DNA of 64,000 nucleotides from Allacma fusca (Eukaryota > Arthropoda > Collembola > Symphypleona > Sminthuridae): positions 13,684,539-13,748,538 of the forward strand of contig OX359250.1 in the NCBI GenBank assembly GCA_947179485.1, given 5' to 3'. The stretch's first letter is position 1. Every line of letters starts with the position of its first letter. Shown in pieces: positions 34,401 through 45,392 of the stretch. The notes below the pieces were generated by a model, which did not search any database, had not been told where the DNA came from, and worked only from the letters and a program-made list of their open reading frames with translations. A program made the position numbers and the translations under genes.

Positions 34401-37155
34401 CAACTGCACGAGCTTAGCTCCCAAAAGTCCAATAATGTCTTTACAGTTGATCTTCCCACATGCCTCTTCATACATTTGTAAAATTGAAGGATCTCCTGAT
34501 CGAATCTTCTCTGTGATGTAGCCCAGGCAGTGCTCTTTTAAACCTGCAGTTTGACTTTATTATTGTTGCGGAAATGAAATTACATAATTACATTTACATC
34601 TGTGTAAACCAATGTGTACAGGTATCATACGTTTTGAAGACAGGGAAACAGCTTACCCGGTATTCCGAGGTACTGTGCCGCCGAATACAAGGACAGTACA
34701 TTGCAATGACTTATAATCATGGGCTTAGAGGCATCGTCGAGCAAAATCCAATCCATTAGGTTAGGAAAGTCTTCTGGGCTGATAAAATTCTAGAGCCAAG
34801 CAGAAGTCACTTCAACATTTAATTCTCATTAAAAATTGTGGCTTTCAAACATAACATCTTACTTTCGGTAGATTAATCTTCTGCACTAGTTCTTTTGGCC
34901 TTTTTATACAGTCAAAGAATTTTGAGTATGCTTGCAATGCTATGGAATGGCATGGAAATTCTTGGTTGTCGATCACAACTTTCATGTCATAGTGGCTGAA
35001 ATAATTCATCAGATTAAGATAATGGCATTGATTTATGTAGCACATATAATTATTTACTTAGGATTTCCACCTTATATTTCAATGATTGGGCTTACATGGC
35101 CCCTCGTAATCTAACACGCAAGCTTTCGATGAAGTCTTTGGAGCTATGACACTGATTTTGAGTTCCAGAGTTACAACATTCGGGAATGTCCTGACTGGAA
35201 ATGTTAAATGGAAAATTGATTAAATGAAAACAAATTACTGAATTAAATATTTTAAATTATCTAACACATTCCAAAACAATTTTTAAAAAATCCAAAACGT
35301 ATGTTAAGAAGTGGAAGAAGTTTGGTCATTTACGGTGTATTCATAGTGGAGGTGAAACCAAATCCAGTTCTAGGTAGGTCCGATTCGCAGACTTCGAAGC
35401 GAGCAGCTCTTGGGGAGGTGGTTTGTGAAAAAAATGTACCAGTGGCAGTACTCCTTAAGGGTTTACTTCTGGAACTACAATAATTATTATCTCTCGGGCT
35501 CACATCTCTAGGACTGCAGTTCTTCCTGGGGCTCATTTCTCTAGGACTGTAGTTCTTCCTCGGGCTCACATCTCTAGGACTGTAGTTCTTCCTGGGGCTC
35601 ATATCTACAGGACTGCAGTTCTTCCTAGGGCTCACATCTGTAGGACTACAGTTCTTCCTGGGGCCCACCTCTCTGGGACTGCATGCACGTGACGGAGGGT
35701 TAGAGAATCCTTTGGGCATTGGAGGAACTGGAGGAGGACTTCTTGAATATGGATCTCTCCTCTGTTGAAAACACACTCGAGTTTTTGTGGGATCATCGAC
35801 CAATACTGCTACTTGTTTTGATTCGAAAGCAATCTAGAAATGCACAAAAATTCTAAGAAAGTGAAAATAAAAATTGTTATCATTCCACGCCTTTGATTTT
35901 AACTGTAATCGAACCATGTTAGTTTCAACCCTAAGATTTCCACTAGGGCCTCTCCGAAATGGAAACACATGATCGGAAGTTTTTTTAGATCGAGTCTTTT
36001 TTCGCTCACGGTTCTTTGCAGCCGACTTTTTAGCTTCTTTCGGACTTAAAAGTTGGTTCCTAGGATTAAAGCAAAACCTATCCCCAAACTGCGAATCGGA
36101 CTGTTGATACTCTTTATCATTATTCTCTTCTGAAACTTTCGGCTCCTCTCCAGTTGTTACTTCCTCCGAATCTGTTTCTTCTCTTGGTGATCCGGCCCTT
36201 ACCATAACTTCTTTGTGACAATCATTATCATCATTTCCCTCATCTTTTAAAACAGTTTCGAACATACCGGAAGCGGTGATGTTACTCCTGGCAGATCGAA
36301 GTTCTTGCTGGTCTTGGCTAAGATTTTGAATAAACTCATTGCAATAATCCTCCGATGGGAAATTTTCATCTTGAATAGGCTGGTATACTGGAAAGTTACG
36401 TGGGCAAGGTGTACTGAAACCTTGTGAGAATCCTTTGGCTATAGAGTAGTTGGAACAGGACTTTGAAGGGGGGTTGTACATTGGACCCCAATTGGTATTG
36501 CACGGGTTGTTCACTATTGCTGCGTTTCCCATTTCCTCTCTTTTGATTGTTTCGTTTTTCGCTGCGGGACGAATATGAATCGACAGGGACCGACTTCGGT
36601 GATGGTGTTTCCTGTGCTTTTCAGGCGTCTGAAACATTCAATCAAGCTTTTTTAAACCAAGGGATATAGCAAACATTATATCAGATTTAGATTAAAATGC
36701 AAAATTATTGTAAACAGAAGTATCCACACCTTTCGTCGAAAAGCTTTCCTACTGCATGGCTGCCGATAATGTAGCTCCATCCGTTCATTTGGGATTTTGC
36801 CAGGGTGACTTTGGCTAATAGTGGAATTGGCAGGAGTTATAAATATGTTTCCAGCTATTGTATTTATCCTGTAATGATCTTCGCGATTTTTGTGACGTTT
36901 TTCTTGTGTCTCACAAGGATCGTCGTTTTCGCTAGACTAAAAGAGAGAACAAAGTTATACACCAGCGTCATTTTAACATTTATTGGGAAAACCTCATTTG
37001 TTTTGCGAATAGAGCTTTGATGAGAGTATTTTGATGAAAATATTTTTGAAATACGTTTTACATTGTTTATTCTCAATGAAGCACATTCAAATATTATTTA
37101 AGTTATACAATACCTCATTTTGAGTAAAAAATTCTGTACTTTCACAATGATTCAT
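31431..37155 (-). CDS. BTB-BACK-IQ-kelch protein, 15 coding exons
   Basis: Exons (right to left): 37155-37114, 36936-36730, 36628-35915, 35833-35334, 35194-35096, 34995-34863, 34789-34657, 34543-34361, 34272-34221, 34152-33934, 33895-33691, 33281-33103, 33036-32955, 32865-31776, 31582-31431. They sum to 3990 nt (1329 residues plus TAG) with all phases agreeing. Residues 1-480 are disordered and basic/acidic, with six 11-residue SPR-rich repeats (~372-437). BTB is ~505-610 (YDMKVVIDNQEFPCHSIAL), BACK ~620-770 (ALRWLLYDW...FAIVVMHCVRFGLLS), IQ ~973-993 (RIQCHFRGHLTRKR). Six kelch blades (FGG/VGG/MGG doublets) run ~1005-1329. BTB-BACK-kelch proteins are usually CUL3 adaptors with the propeller binding substrate; the IQ motif should bind calmodulin or a light chain. 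The long N-terminal extension and the IQ insert are unusual. The exon 3 donor (ATG|GTTCGA) and the 38-nt intron 33896-33933 are the weakest points. Confidence 0.9.
35495..35695 (-). repeat. Coding 33-bp minisatellite (SPR-rich 11-mer repeats)
   Basis: Within exon 4 of the kelch gene, six 33-bp units encode CSPREVGPRKN-like peptides (CSPTDVSPRKN, YSPRDVSPRKN and similar). Each unit carries SPR/SPRK sites that proline-directed or basophilic kinases could use. Unit-to-unit similarity at DNA level (AGGACTGCAGTTCTTCCT on the plus strand) implies slippage-driven expansion. Confidence 0.85.
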
Positions 37156-37531
37156 GCTGAGCTGATTGCTCTTTGTAAGGCTTTCCAGAAATTTCTCTTT
37201 AAAAAACGTCGCGATTCAGGACATGGACACATTGGGTTTTTCGAAATAATCCAAATCCGAAGGGATCAGAATTTTCTGATCTAATGACAGAAATGTTTAC
37301 TGCATTTATATTCCTTTCACAAGATCCTACAAAAATGTTAACACATTTGATAAATTATATTGCCATTTTTTTCTCGGGTTCCGCGAACCAATCTCTGTCT
37401 TACAAAACACACAATAAATTATTGTGAGGAAGAAAAGTGGTTGCTGAAAAGTGTAAACTGAATCTTTGGACGGTAATATGACAAACCATGACAATTGAAC
37501 ATGTCATAACAATCATATTTTTCTAATCCAG
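37156..37531. promoter_or_regulatory. Putative shared promoter of a divergent gene pair
   Basis: The kelch gene's start codon (37155, minus) and the first recognised exon of the plus-strand gene (37532) are only 376 bp apart. The interval must hold the kelch leader and probably a 5' non-coding exon and intron for the other gene. No core promoter motif was confidently identified. Confidence 0.35.
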
Positions 37532-37555
37532 GTTGTTGGACATTACATTCCTACC

Positions 37556-38459
37556 ATGCATAGTCGGTCACAGATTGCTGGATTCAAGCTGGACCAATCC
37601 TCCCGAAAACCCTCAGAAATGAAGATAGTGAATGAAAGTGTGAGATATAAACTACCAAGAATCAATCATAAACAAGTCGATAAATCAAAAAAACCTAAAT
37701 CAGCGGGGAATGGTTCCAGAAAGGTAAAAAAGCACCATTATATTTTGGGATCATTTTGTCGCCCCGTTTCCACGTCTTCCATTGCCCCAAGTTGAATTAT
37801 GGTGTCGAAACCCGCAATACATACCTACAACAATAAAATTCAACTTGAAGTTATTAATCCACCAGTTCCTCTTTCGGGGACAGGATGGTCGGCGAACCAG
37901 TCATGAAAGTAAGCTCAGCTCGATAACTAGCAATGCTTATTATGGCCAGCGACTCCAATACTATGGATACCACACTGACCATTAAAAGCTCCTAAGTCCA
38001 TGAGTCAGAAAGAGCAATTGACCCAGAGTTCGAAAATCAAGTATCCAGGAGTGCATGAGTTCTACGGAAGTGCAAGGGGAAGAATTCCACCCCCCCAAAG
38101 TAAGTGACTGCTTTGAATGGTGTTCTTCCGAGAACCTCAACGGCTTAAATCAGGTCATAGGGGTAATTCTATTCCAGTAAGTTTTTGAATTGGAAAAATA
38201 AGTGTTACACTTATTCTGGAAAAATTCCCTATTGGATCTTGTATATGTTTAATATATGAATGCACACTAGAACAACAACTTGAAAACTAACGCACGCTGC
38301 ATATATTTTCAAAGGTTGCATCAAGTGCCAGCAGTTGCGTGGGTTGTAGAAATCTTCCTCAGTCCTCAGCACAGTCAGGAAGAGATATTCCAGTCGAAGA
38401 CGGCAAACTGGATTATCCTCACTCTTGGAATTATCTACCTATTGGCATTTGAACAATAA
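37556..38459 (+). CDS. Small basic protein with C-terminal hydrophobic helix, four exons
   Basis: Exons 37556-37723, 37884-37908, 37989-38099 and 38335-38459 join with consistent phases (429 nt, 142 residues plus TAA). Acceptors include TTTCGGGGACAG and the weaker TGCCAGCAG; donors are AAG|GTAAAA, AAA|GTAAGC and AAA|GTAAGT. An alternative last acceptor at 38325 would add three residues. The protein starts MHSRSQIAGFKLDQSSRKP, is lysine-rich in its first half (KKPKSAGNGSRK) and ends in a hydrophobic stretch WIILTLGIIYLLAFEQ, suggesting a tail-anchored membrane protein. The 25-nt exon is unusually small. A splice site just before the ATG (CTAATCCAG, 37531) suggests a non-coding first exon. I recognise no family. 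It lies head to head with the kelch gene. Confidence 0.55.
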
Positions 38460-39570
38460 TTTGAATTTTGCAATCACGTACTTACTTACACTCAAAAGGG
38501 GTGCTTCCGTGCATTCTTATGGTTAGATACAATTTATAGTATGCCTTTTTAAAATTTCAATTAAAATCAAGTAATAACTGGCAGATTATTCCAGCTAATG
38601 CAGATAAATCTCGAATTAGTGGACCCTCTGCGAGGACTACCGAATTTTATAAGCCTTCAAAACTATCCGTTATAAGAATAAAGTCTCTCTATGTAGTCAT
38701 ATCCTTTATAGCGCGATTCGCCTGTAGTACAACGTTTAGGGATTTATTATTAGATTATTATTTTGAACAATATTTTTTTAATGAGTTGTTGATTAATTTT
38801 ATAATAATTCCAGGTAGATTCACTCTGAACGGTCATCCTGGTCACACTCCAGTCAAGACAAAATTTTGCAGCGATTCCGCTCCAGTCACAAAATTGCCCT
38901 AGTGGTGTCCACCTTTTCCCTTAAATGGTCACTCGTCACACTTGGTTTAGTCATCACTCTTTTACTCATGAAAAGTAATTTTTAAAAATCTAAGAGCTAT
39001 TTTCTTTACTGTCAAAAGATTTTATTCTAATAAGTCAAAACCATCGTCAAAAATATTTTATGAATTTTTTGAAAAAGGAGTCCATGAAATAATAATCATC
39101 TGTACTTACTCGATAATCACTGCCAAAAGACTTTCACAATAAAGCATTCATGGAATGTGCCGTGTTGTTGTTTATTACCCGTTGAAATGCAAGTTGTTTG
39201 TGTTTCCAGTAATTATCCTCTCTTCTGATTTGAGCGAGTGGATAGTGACATACTGACGCTGACACTGATAGTGAAAGTGATGGTAAGAATCAAATATTCG
39301 CGCGCTCTAGACTCATCGACGACCATAGCACTGCGCTAGCTATTACGTGCAACTATTTACTGTCATCCCAAATTGCATTTGCCACATTATGTTGCCAGCA
39401 AGCTGGCTGTGCAGTGCTCGTTCGTTGTTAATTGCTATGGATTTGCATAACGGCTTGTTTAATGGGATCCGCTCGGAACTTAATCACTATACCAAAATAC
39501 CAAATGGGAAGCGAATTTTAATGGGAGCTGATTTGTGAATCGTACCTGAACAGACCTGCTTGCACGTCTC
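38460..39570. other. No gene recognised
   Basis: AT-rich DNA after the small gene, with short frames only; no element ends were identified. Confidence 0.4.
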
Positions 39571-40260
39571 AGGTAGTACCTGAGAAATACCCGTCGGGTC
39601 GGGTTAGAGTCAAGTTCGGGTCAGCTACAATAAAAGTACTTGTGATTCGTGTGTCAAATTAAGAAGCAGCACCTGAAAGCACAGGTCGGGTTGCAATCAA
39701 TTTCGGGTTTCAAAAATATACCCGAGCTCAATGTCAAGTACAAGAAGTGCCACGTCCAAACATACGTGTGACAGGTGCGAATATTAACTCCTGAGGGCCA
39801 AGTTGGGGTCGAAGAAAAAAATTAACTGATACATATTTCAGGTGCGGATACCTTCTGTGTGATACCGGTGAGCTGAACGTTGAATCGAACTTTTCGAACG
39901 GGTCGAACGGGTCGGAACTTTGAATCCAAGAGGAATTTTGAATCGGAGCTGGACTTTCAACCCGAACAGAGGATTGAATCGGAAATGAAAATTGAATCGT
40001 AGCTGAATTTAGAATTTATTGACTGAACTTTGATTGGAAGCGGATTTGAATAAATTGGAGCTGATTTGTGAATTGTGGCTGACTTTTAAATAGGAGCTGA
40101 TTTGTGAATCGTGCCTGCCCTTTAAATCGGGAGCTAAACTTTGAATAGGAGCTGAACTATGAATCCAAATGGAATTTTGAATAGGATATGAACAATGAAT
40201 CGGAGTTGGATTTTGAACCGAAGCTGATTGAATCATTGAATTGAAGCTGATGAATTAGTG
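39571..40260. repeat. CGGGTCGGGTT and GAATCGGAGCTG arrays, left set
   Basis: 39590-39720 holds CGGGTC/GACCCG-type units. From about 39870 to 40260 an array of GAATCGGAGCTGA-like units begins, which resumes at 40620-41000 and again at 42960-43190. The pieces look like one end-array broken by insertions, but its boundary and target duplication were not found. Confidence 0.5.
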
Positions 40261-40619
40261 TTGATTCAAGGGAGGTCAATTATGATTCCGGGTCGGAAAC
40301 TGGGCCACACTGTAGTTCCAAAAGTTACCTTTCCATCCCCTGAATCGTCACACTACCACCAAATGGGCACCCTTCCCCTCGTCCATTAGATTTGTTGACC
40401 ATTAGTTGGGCAACTTATCGTAGTTCGGAAAAATCACCCTTCGGCGGTTTTGGGACCAAAAAAAACTTCGAGAAAAGTAAGAGCAAAAATTGCTGATACC
40501 AACCAGCAAAGTATATGAATTGAGGGGAGTAACTCCAACTTACTACCAACGTTATTTTTATTTCTAAGGTATCTAGTTTCTGCATCTCAGCTCAGCTTTA
40601 GATAGTTGAACCGGTGCAG

Positions 40620-41005
40620 AACACCGGAGCTGATTTGTGAAAAAGAGCTGAACATTGAATGGAAGCGAAATTTCAATGCATGGAGATAATCTGTGAATCG
40701 TAGCTGAATTGCGAAGTGAATCTCAACTTTGAACCGGAACAAAACTTTAAGTGGGTGCAGAAGTTTAAATAGAAGCGGAACAATGAGGCGGGGCTCATTT
40801 GTGAATCGGAGCTGATTAGTGCAACGAATCTGATTAATGATTCGGAGCTGATTAGTGAATCGGAGCTGATTAGTGAATAGTGAATCGGAGCTGATTAGTG
40901 AATCGGAGCTAATTATTGAATCGGAGCTGATTAATGATTCGGAGCTGACTAATGATGCGGAGCTAATTAGTGAATCGGAGTTGATTAATGAATCTGAGCC
41001 GATTT
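40620..41005. repeat. GAATCGGAGCTGATTA array, middle block
   Basis: At least a dozen imperfect copies of the 15-18 bp unit GAATCGGAGCTGATTAGT. Most read in one orientation on the plus strand. The same unit returns at 42960-43190 beyond the 99-bp minisatellite and the hAT insertion. Confidence 0.8.
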
Positions 41006-41026
41006 TTGAATTGAAGGTAGGGATTC

Positions 41027-41284
41027 TAATTTGGACAATTTTGTTGTCTCGCAGATTATTCCGTCCCGTATCGAAATGGTACTGATAAAATCTAATCGGT
41101 CCTGAAATATCATGGGGACACAGATTTGTCCCGAAGCTAAAGTTGTCTCGCAGATTATTCCGTCCCGTATCGAAATGGTACTGATAAAATCTAATCGGTC
41201 CTGAAATATCATGGGGACACAGATTTGTCCCGAAGCTAAAGTTGTCTCGCAGATTATTCCGTCCCGTATCGAAATGGTACCGAT
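41027..41284. repeat. 99-bp minisatellite, left part (interrupted)
   Basis: Units of exactly 99 bp (GTCCCGTATCG recurs at 41063, 41162, 41261) encode a 33-codon open period on the minus strand (MIFQDRLDFISTISIRDG...). The array is cut by the hAT at 41285 and continues after 42563. Confidence 0.9.
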
Positions 41285-42563
41285 TAGGGATGCCAGTTAT
41301 CGCCATTCATCTCATATCGCAATTATCGTTCTCGGGTAAATCACATTTTACGATATATCGCCGATAGGCGATATATCGGACCTTAGCTTCATTAAAATTA
41401 GATATGCTAGCGAAATTTACAACGCACTAATTTCAAAGTGATTCTCTTAAATTTATATCAAAACAATGCAGTTAGCAATAAATTAATGAAAACAGCGGGT
41501 TATAAGGAAGCCTACTGCAAGCTTATGAAAGGTGAGTTTCTTGTAAATTAACAAATTAATCCTCTGCGCCAAATAATAGATCCGAGCAATCCTCAAAATC
41601 AGATTCTGCGGTGACGAAACTACCGTTCTCATTCAAGTGGGCATCGTCTGACACGTATAAATCTTGAACAATCGAATTCGGTGACTAATTTGATACTAAG
41701 CACTGTTTTGAGTTGGTATTTCGTATCGAAAGTTTTATTTTCTATAGTTGGTATAAGTACTGGATCTGTTTTGCACAGTTTACACAAAGCCTTAAATCAA
41801 TCGTTTCTTTTCAGAAAATATTTCCAAACCTGAGCTCTGTTTCCATATTTTCCCAGATATTTATAAATTTATTTTTATTAATCCTTCGAGTCAGGAGTGG
41901 ATTTACGGGGTGGCCCACCCTGACCCGGCCAGGGTAAAAAAAATTAGGGCCAGAGTAAAAACAATTGCCAAAGGCCCTCAGATTGCAAGTGGAAAGGCCC
42001 GCTTATCCGTTTTGAGGGTTAGGACCTGGGTAAAAACTATTTTATTAATCCACCCCTGAGTTCGAGTCATATACTTTGTTTATGAGATCTCATCTAGTTT
42101 TTTAATTCTATGCCTTTTACCGCCTCCATCGATTCCGTTATTTTCACTATTTATTATAAATGATTGCTGTTTCATTTATATACATTATTAAACCGGAAAT
42201 GCGTCGGTGAGAAATGAGATGAACCCACAATTATTGTTGATGGCGGTAACACATGTGCGCAATTGTGCATACTGTATAGATGGAATGTGCATACAAAGTA
42301 TGTTTCTAGTGAAGGAGCTTGCACAGGGAGCGCTGGTTAACCCAATAATGCTTGTAAGCCATGTAGACGGATCCCTTTGTATAATTCTCATTTAGTGCGC
42401 TATCGAAGGCACAGTAGAAACAGGCCCAATGTATGGAAATTGATATTTGCGAGACACCGATATTCTCGACACATTTGGCGATTTTTATCGCAAGTTATAT
42501 CGGTGGTAAAATGGCGATATTTCCGAGAATATCGTCTCGGCATTATCGTATTTGGCATCCCTA
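41285..42563. mobile_element. Non-autonomous hAT, CGATAT array family, inside a minisatellite
   Basis: 1279 bp, ends TAGGGATGCCA / TGGCATCCCTA, with a perfect duplication GTACCGAT (41277-41284 and 42564-42571). Removing the element and one duplication rejoins the 99-bp repeat in register. Terminal arrays of CGATATATCG-like palindromes lie at 41300-41385 and 42440-42550. A smaller hAT MITE sits inside at 41892-42058. Confidence 0.93.
41892..42058. mobile_element. Small hAT-like MITE
   Basis: 167 bp with ends CAGGAGTGGATTTA / TAATCCACCCCTG. Flanks share TTCGAGT (left CCTTCGAGT, right AGTTCGAGT), an imperfect duplication. Nested in the 41285-42563 element. It contains GGCCC/GGGCC-rich short repeats. 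Confidence 0.65.
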
Positions 42564-42940
42564 GTACCGATAAAATCTAATCGATCCTGAAATATCATGG
42601 GGACACAGATTTGTCCCGAAGCTAAAGTTGTCTCGCAGATTATTCCGTCCCGTATCGAAATGGTACTGATAAAATCTAATCGGTCCTGAAATATCATGGG
42701 GACACAGATTTGTCCCGAAGCTAAAGTTGTCTCGCAGATTATTCCGTCCCGTATCGAAATGGTACCGATAAAATCTAATCGATCCTGAAATATCATGGGG
42801 ACACAGATTTGTCCCGAAGCTAAAGTTGTCTCGCAGATTATTCCGTCCCGTATCGAAATGGTACTGATAAAATCTAATCGGTCCTGAAATATCATGGGGA
42901 CACAGATTTGTCCCGAAGCTGTCCCGGTCCTGATCCCGTC
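42564..42940. repeat. 99-bp minisatellite, right part
   Basis: Continuation of the 41027-41284 array; GTCCCGTATCG recurs at 42647, 42746 and 42845. The minus strand stays open across all copies with a 33-codon period. The array ends in GTCCCGGTCCTGATCCCGTCCCG and AGAAACCCTA. Confidence 0.9.
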
Positions 42941-42959
42941 CCGAACAGAAACCCTAATA

Positions 42960-43195
42960 GGAGCTAATTCGTGAAGTGAACAAGACTTTAGATTCGGAAC
43001 TTAAATGTGCGGGGAAGTCTAAATCGGAGCTGTTTAGTAAATCGGAGGTGATTAGTAAATCGGAGGTGATTAGTGAATCGGAGCTGATTAATGAGTCGGA
43101 GCTGATTGATGAATCGGAGCTGATTAATGAGTCGGATCTGATTAATGAGTCGGAGCTGATTAATGAGTCGGAGCTGATTAGCTAATCGTGACCTC
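42960..43195. repeat. GAATCGGAGCTGATTA array, right block
   Basis: About ten units of GAGTCGGAGCTGATTAAT type, the same motif as 40620-41005, in the same plus-strand orientation. Confidence 0.8.
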
Positions 43196-43226
43196 TTTGC
43201 TAGTCGGAACTAGTGATTATAATGGG

Positions 43227-44691
43227 TAGGGATTGTCGATTTGAAAATGCCATGGCATATTGGGCATCATGCCTTTCGGGCAAATACGTAGATTTTGGGC
43301 ATATTCGGCACGGGCATTTGGGGCATTTTTATTCCTGGGCATATTCCAGTGGTCGTCACGGGAACGGGTAAAACCCGGGTACATGGGAACGGGTACGGGA
43401 ACAAATATTTTGTTCCCAGCCAGTTTGGGTACGAGAACAGGAACACACTCAAGTGAACCCGGCCACCGGGAACCGGAACAGGAGTGGGAACAGGAACCGA
43501 GATTTTCATTTTGTTCCCGTTCCCACCGGGAACGGGTACAGTCTACGCATTATCCCGTTCCCATACCTGTTGTTCTCGGGATCGAATGGGTACATATTGA
43601 CTGCTTTTATTTTCAAAATAGAGGGTTTGGTGGTTACAGAAATCCTTATAATAATTTTTACCGCACTAATTGTAAGTACAATACAACTTGGACCCGGGAA
43701 CAGGACCGCGAACATCAGCTGTGGGAACGGGTATGGGTCCAGAAAATTCTTAATTTCTGGGTACGGGAACAGGAACGGGTCTGGGTCCGATGTTTTATTA
43801 AATTCATGGGAACGGGTACCTAAAATACTGTTCCCATCATAACGGGAACGGGTCCGGGTACGGGAACACTTAAAGGGAGTACCCATTCAGTGGGAACAGG
43901 AACGGGAACAAACTTTTTATACCCATGACGACCACTGGCATGTTCGGCATTTTGGGCATATTCAGTTCAAATTTTCGGGTCGATTACCTTTTCCAGACGT
44001 TATTGGTCGCTGCTACTACTTCCACTTTCTACTACTGCACACTACCCCGCTCACATCGTTGTAACTAAAAACCATTACTCGACGGTTTTAGCACATAGGT
44101 AAATAAATCTGGTTAGTAGACAATTGTAGGAGTTGCAGTTTTTAAAACGTCTAACCATTGTTACTACTGGACAAAACTCACATTTTGGAATGAAATAAAC
44201 TATGCCAACCTCGAAGCACTGGTCAGAAAATTTGAGAAATTTTATTTACGCTGGAGGCGGAGCAACTGCTACAGAGGATGAAAGTTATACAAATCAAAGT
44301 TCTGATGGGGAGGATTTGTTGATGACGTATTTATCAATCCAGTCCTCTGATGAACTTTATACAAAATGCAACAAAATTGCATTCGTCAATAATTTAATAT
44401 GAAGTGTCTGTATTATACACGTCGAGTATCTTTTGAAATATAATACATTTAAACAAAATTACCATGTACGCCTTCAATAGGATTTCATTTTAATAGTGAA
44501 GTAGTGGCATTTTCGGCTCGAATATTCCCGGCTGAAAATGCCTAAAATGTCGAATATGCCCAAAATACCCAAATTCAGGGCATTTTCCCAATGTGCCAAT
44601 ATGCCCAAAAATATGGCACGTGGGCGGGCATTTTGGGCATATTCAGCTTGGCAGGCATATATGCGAGGGCATTTTCAATCGACATTCCCTA
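43227..44691. mobile_element. hAT, GGGCAT array family, copy 1
   Basis: Ends TAGGGATTGTCGATTTGAAA / TTTTCAATCGACATTCCCTA match those of the element at 48294-49131. GGGCAT/ATGCCC arrays lie at 43240-43346 plus 43938-43990 and at 44510-44680. No 8-bp duplication was seen (left ATAATGGG, right GTAACAGT), so it may be chimeric or its flank rearranged. A younger hAT (43347-43937) lies inside its left array. A 66-codon acidic frame at 44202-44402 could be a coding remnant. Confidence 0.75.
43347..43937. mobile_element. Non-autonomous hAT, GTTCCCGTACCC array family
   Basis: 591 bp, ends CAGTGGTCGTCACGGG / CCCATGACGACCACTG, flanked by GCATATTC and GCATGTTC (one mismatch in 8). Arrays of GGGAACGGGTACGGG-like units fill about 43360-43590 and 43690-43920, leaving a core of only ~100 bp. 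Confidence 0.88.
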
Positions 44692-44947
44692 GTAACAGTT
44701 CCACAAAATCACGATAAAGTTTAGAAAAACGTCTATTTTGTGTCTTCTGTGTATTTGAGTCATAAGACAACGTCCTCCCTTAAACCGTTCATCATTCGCG
44801 TAACCCATTTTTAGTAAATGTTCCCTCAACCTTCGCGAAAAAGACAGCCTACATTCCTTATTCCTTCATTCGGTTTAAAAAATCGACCTTTCTTGAAGGC
44901 TACCCCTGGAACTGTGAACATATCTGGAATTGACTAGTCTTCAATGT

Positions 44948-45207
44948 AGTTCCACGGTATCACATCAACATTTGATACGCCCCATCTTTTTTTATTTTCA
45001 TACGTTTGATACCTAGACGAAGGGACAGGCTAAAAACTGGTGGGAGGCAAGCACTACGGAACTTGTATGATAGTATTTTTAAATGGGTATCACTTTTTGA
45101 TACCGCCTCCCAAGCTCGACCCCTTGCTGACCATTTATACCGAGGTATCAAAAGTATCAAAATAAACAAGATGGGGCACATCAAGTTTTGTTGCGATACC
45201 GTGGAAC
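44948..45207. mobile_element. Inverted-repeat MITE, AGTTCCACGGTATC ends
   Basis: About 260 bp with 40-bp imperfect inverted ends (AGTTCCACGGTATC... and ...GATACCGTGGAAC). The hAT at 45208 inserted at its extreme right end, using the terminal CGTGGAAC as target. The final T of this MITE therefore lies beyond the hAT, at 49751. No own duplication was identified. Confidence 0.7.
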
Positions 45208-45392
45208 TATAGCTCCTTATCGAGTTCGAGTATACCGGCGAGTATCGAGTACGAGTACGAGTTCGAGTCGAGTACGGTCAAATTTTTGTGAATACTCGAT
45301 ACTTGAAATGGGTTTCGAGTACGGGTAACGATTTTTCACATACTTACGAGTACGAGTATTAAACGAGTACGAGTCCAATAAAAATACTCATA

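Noticed and set aside
40873-43185. Plus-strand frames rich in Ser-Glu-Leu-Ile
   Set aside because: Direct translation of the GAATCGGAGCTGATTA array.
43260-43886. Overlapping frames up to 187 codons
   Set aside because: Three different frames are all open over the GTTCCC/GGGAAC arrays, as expected for repeats lacking stop codons.
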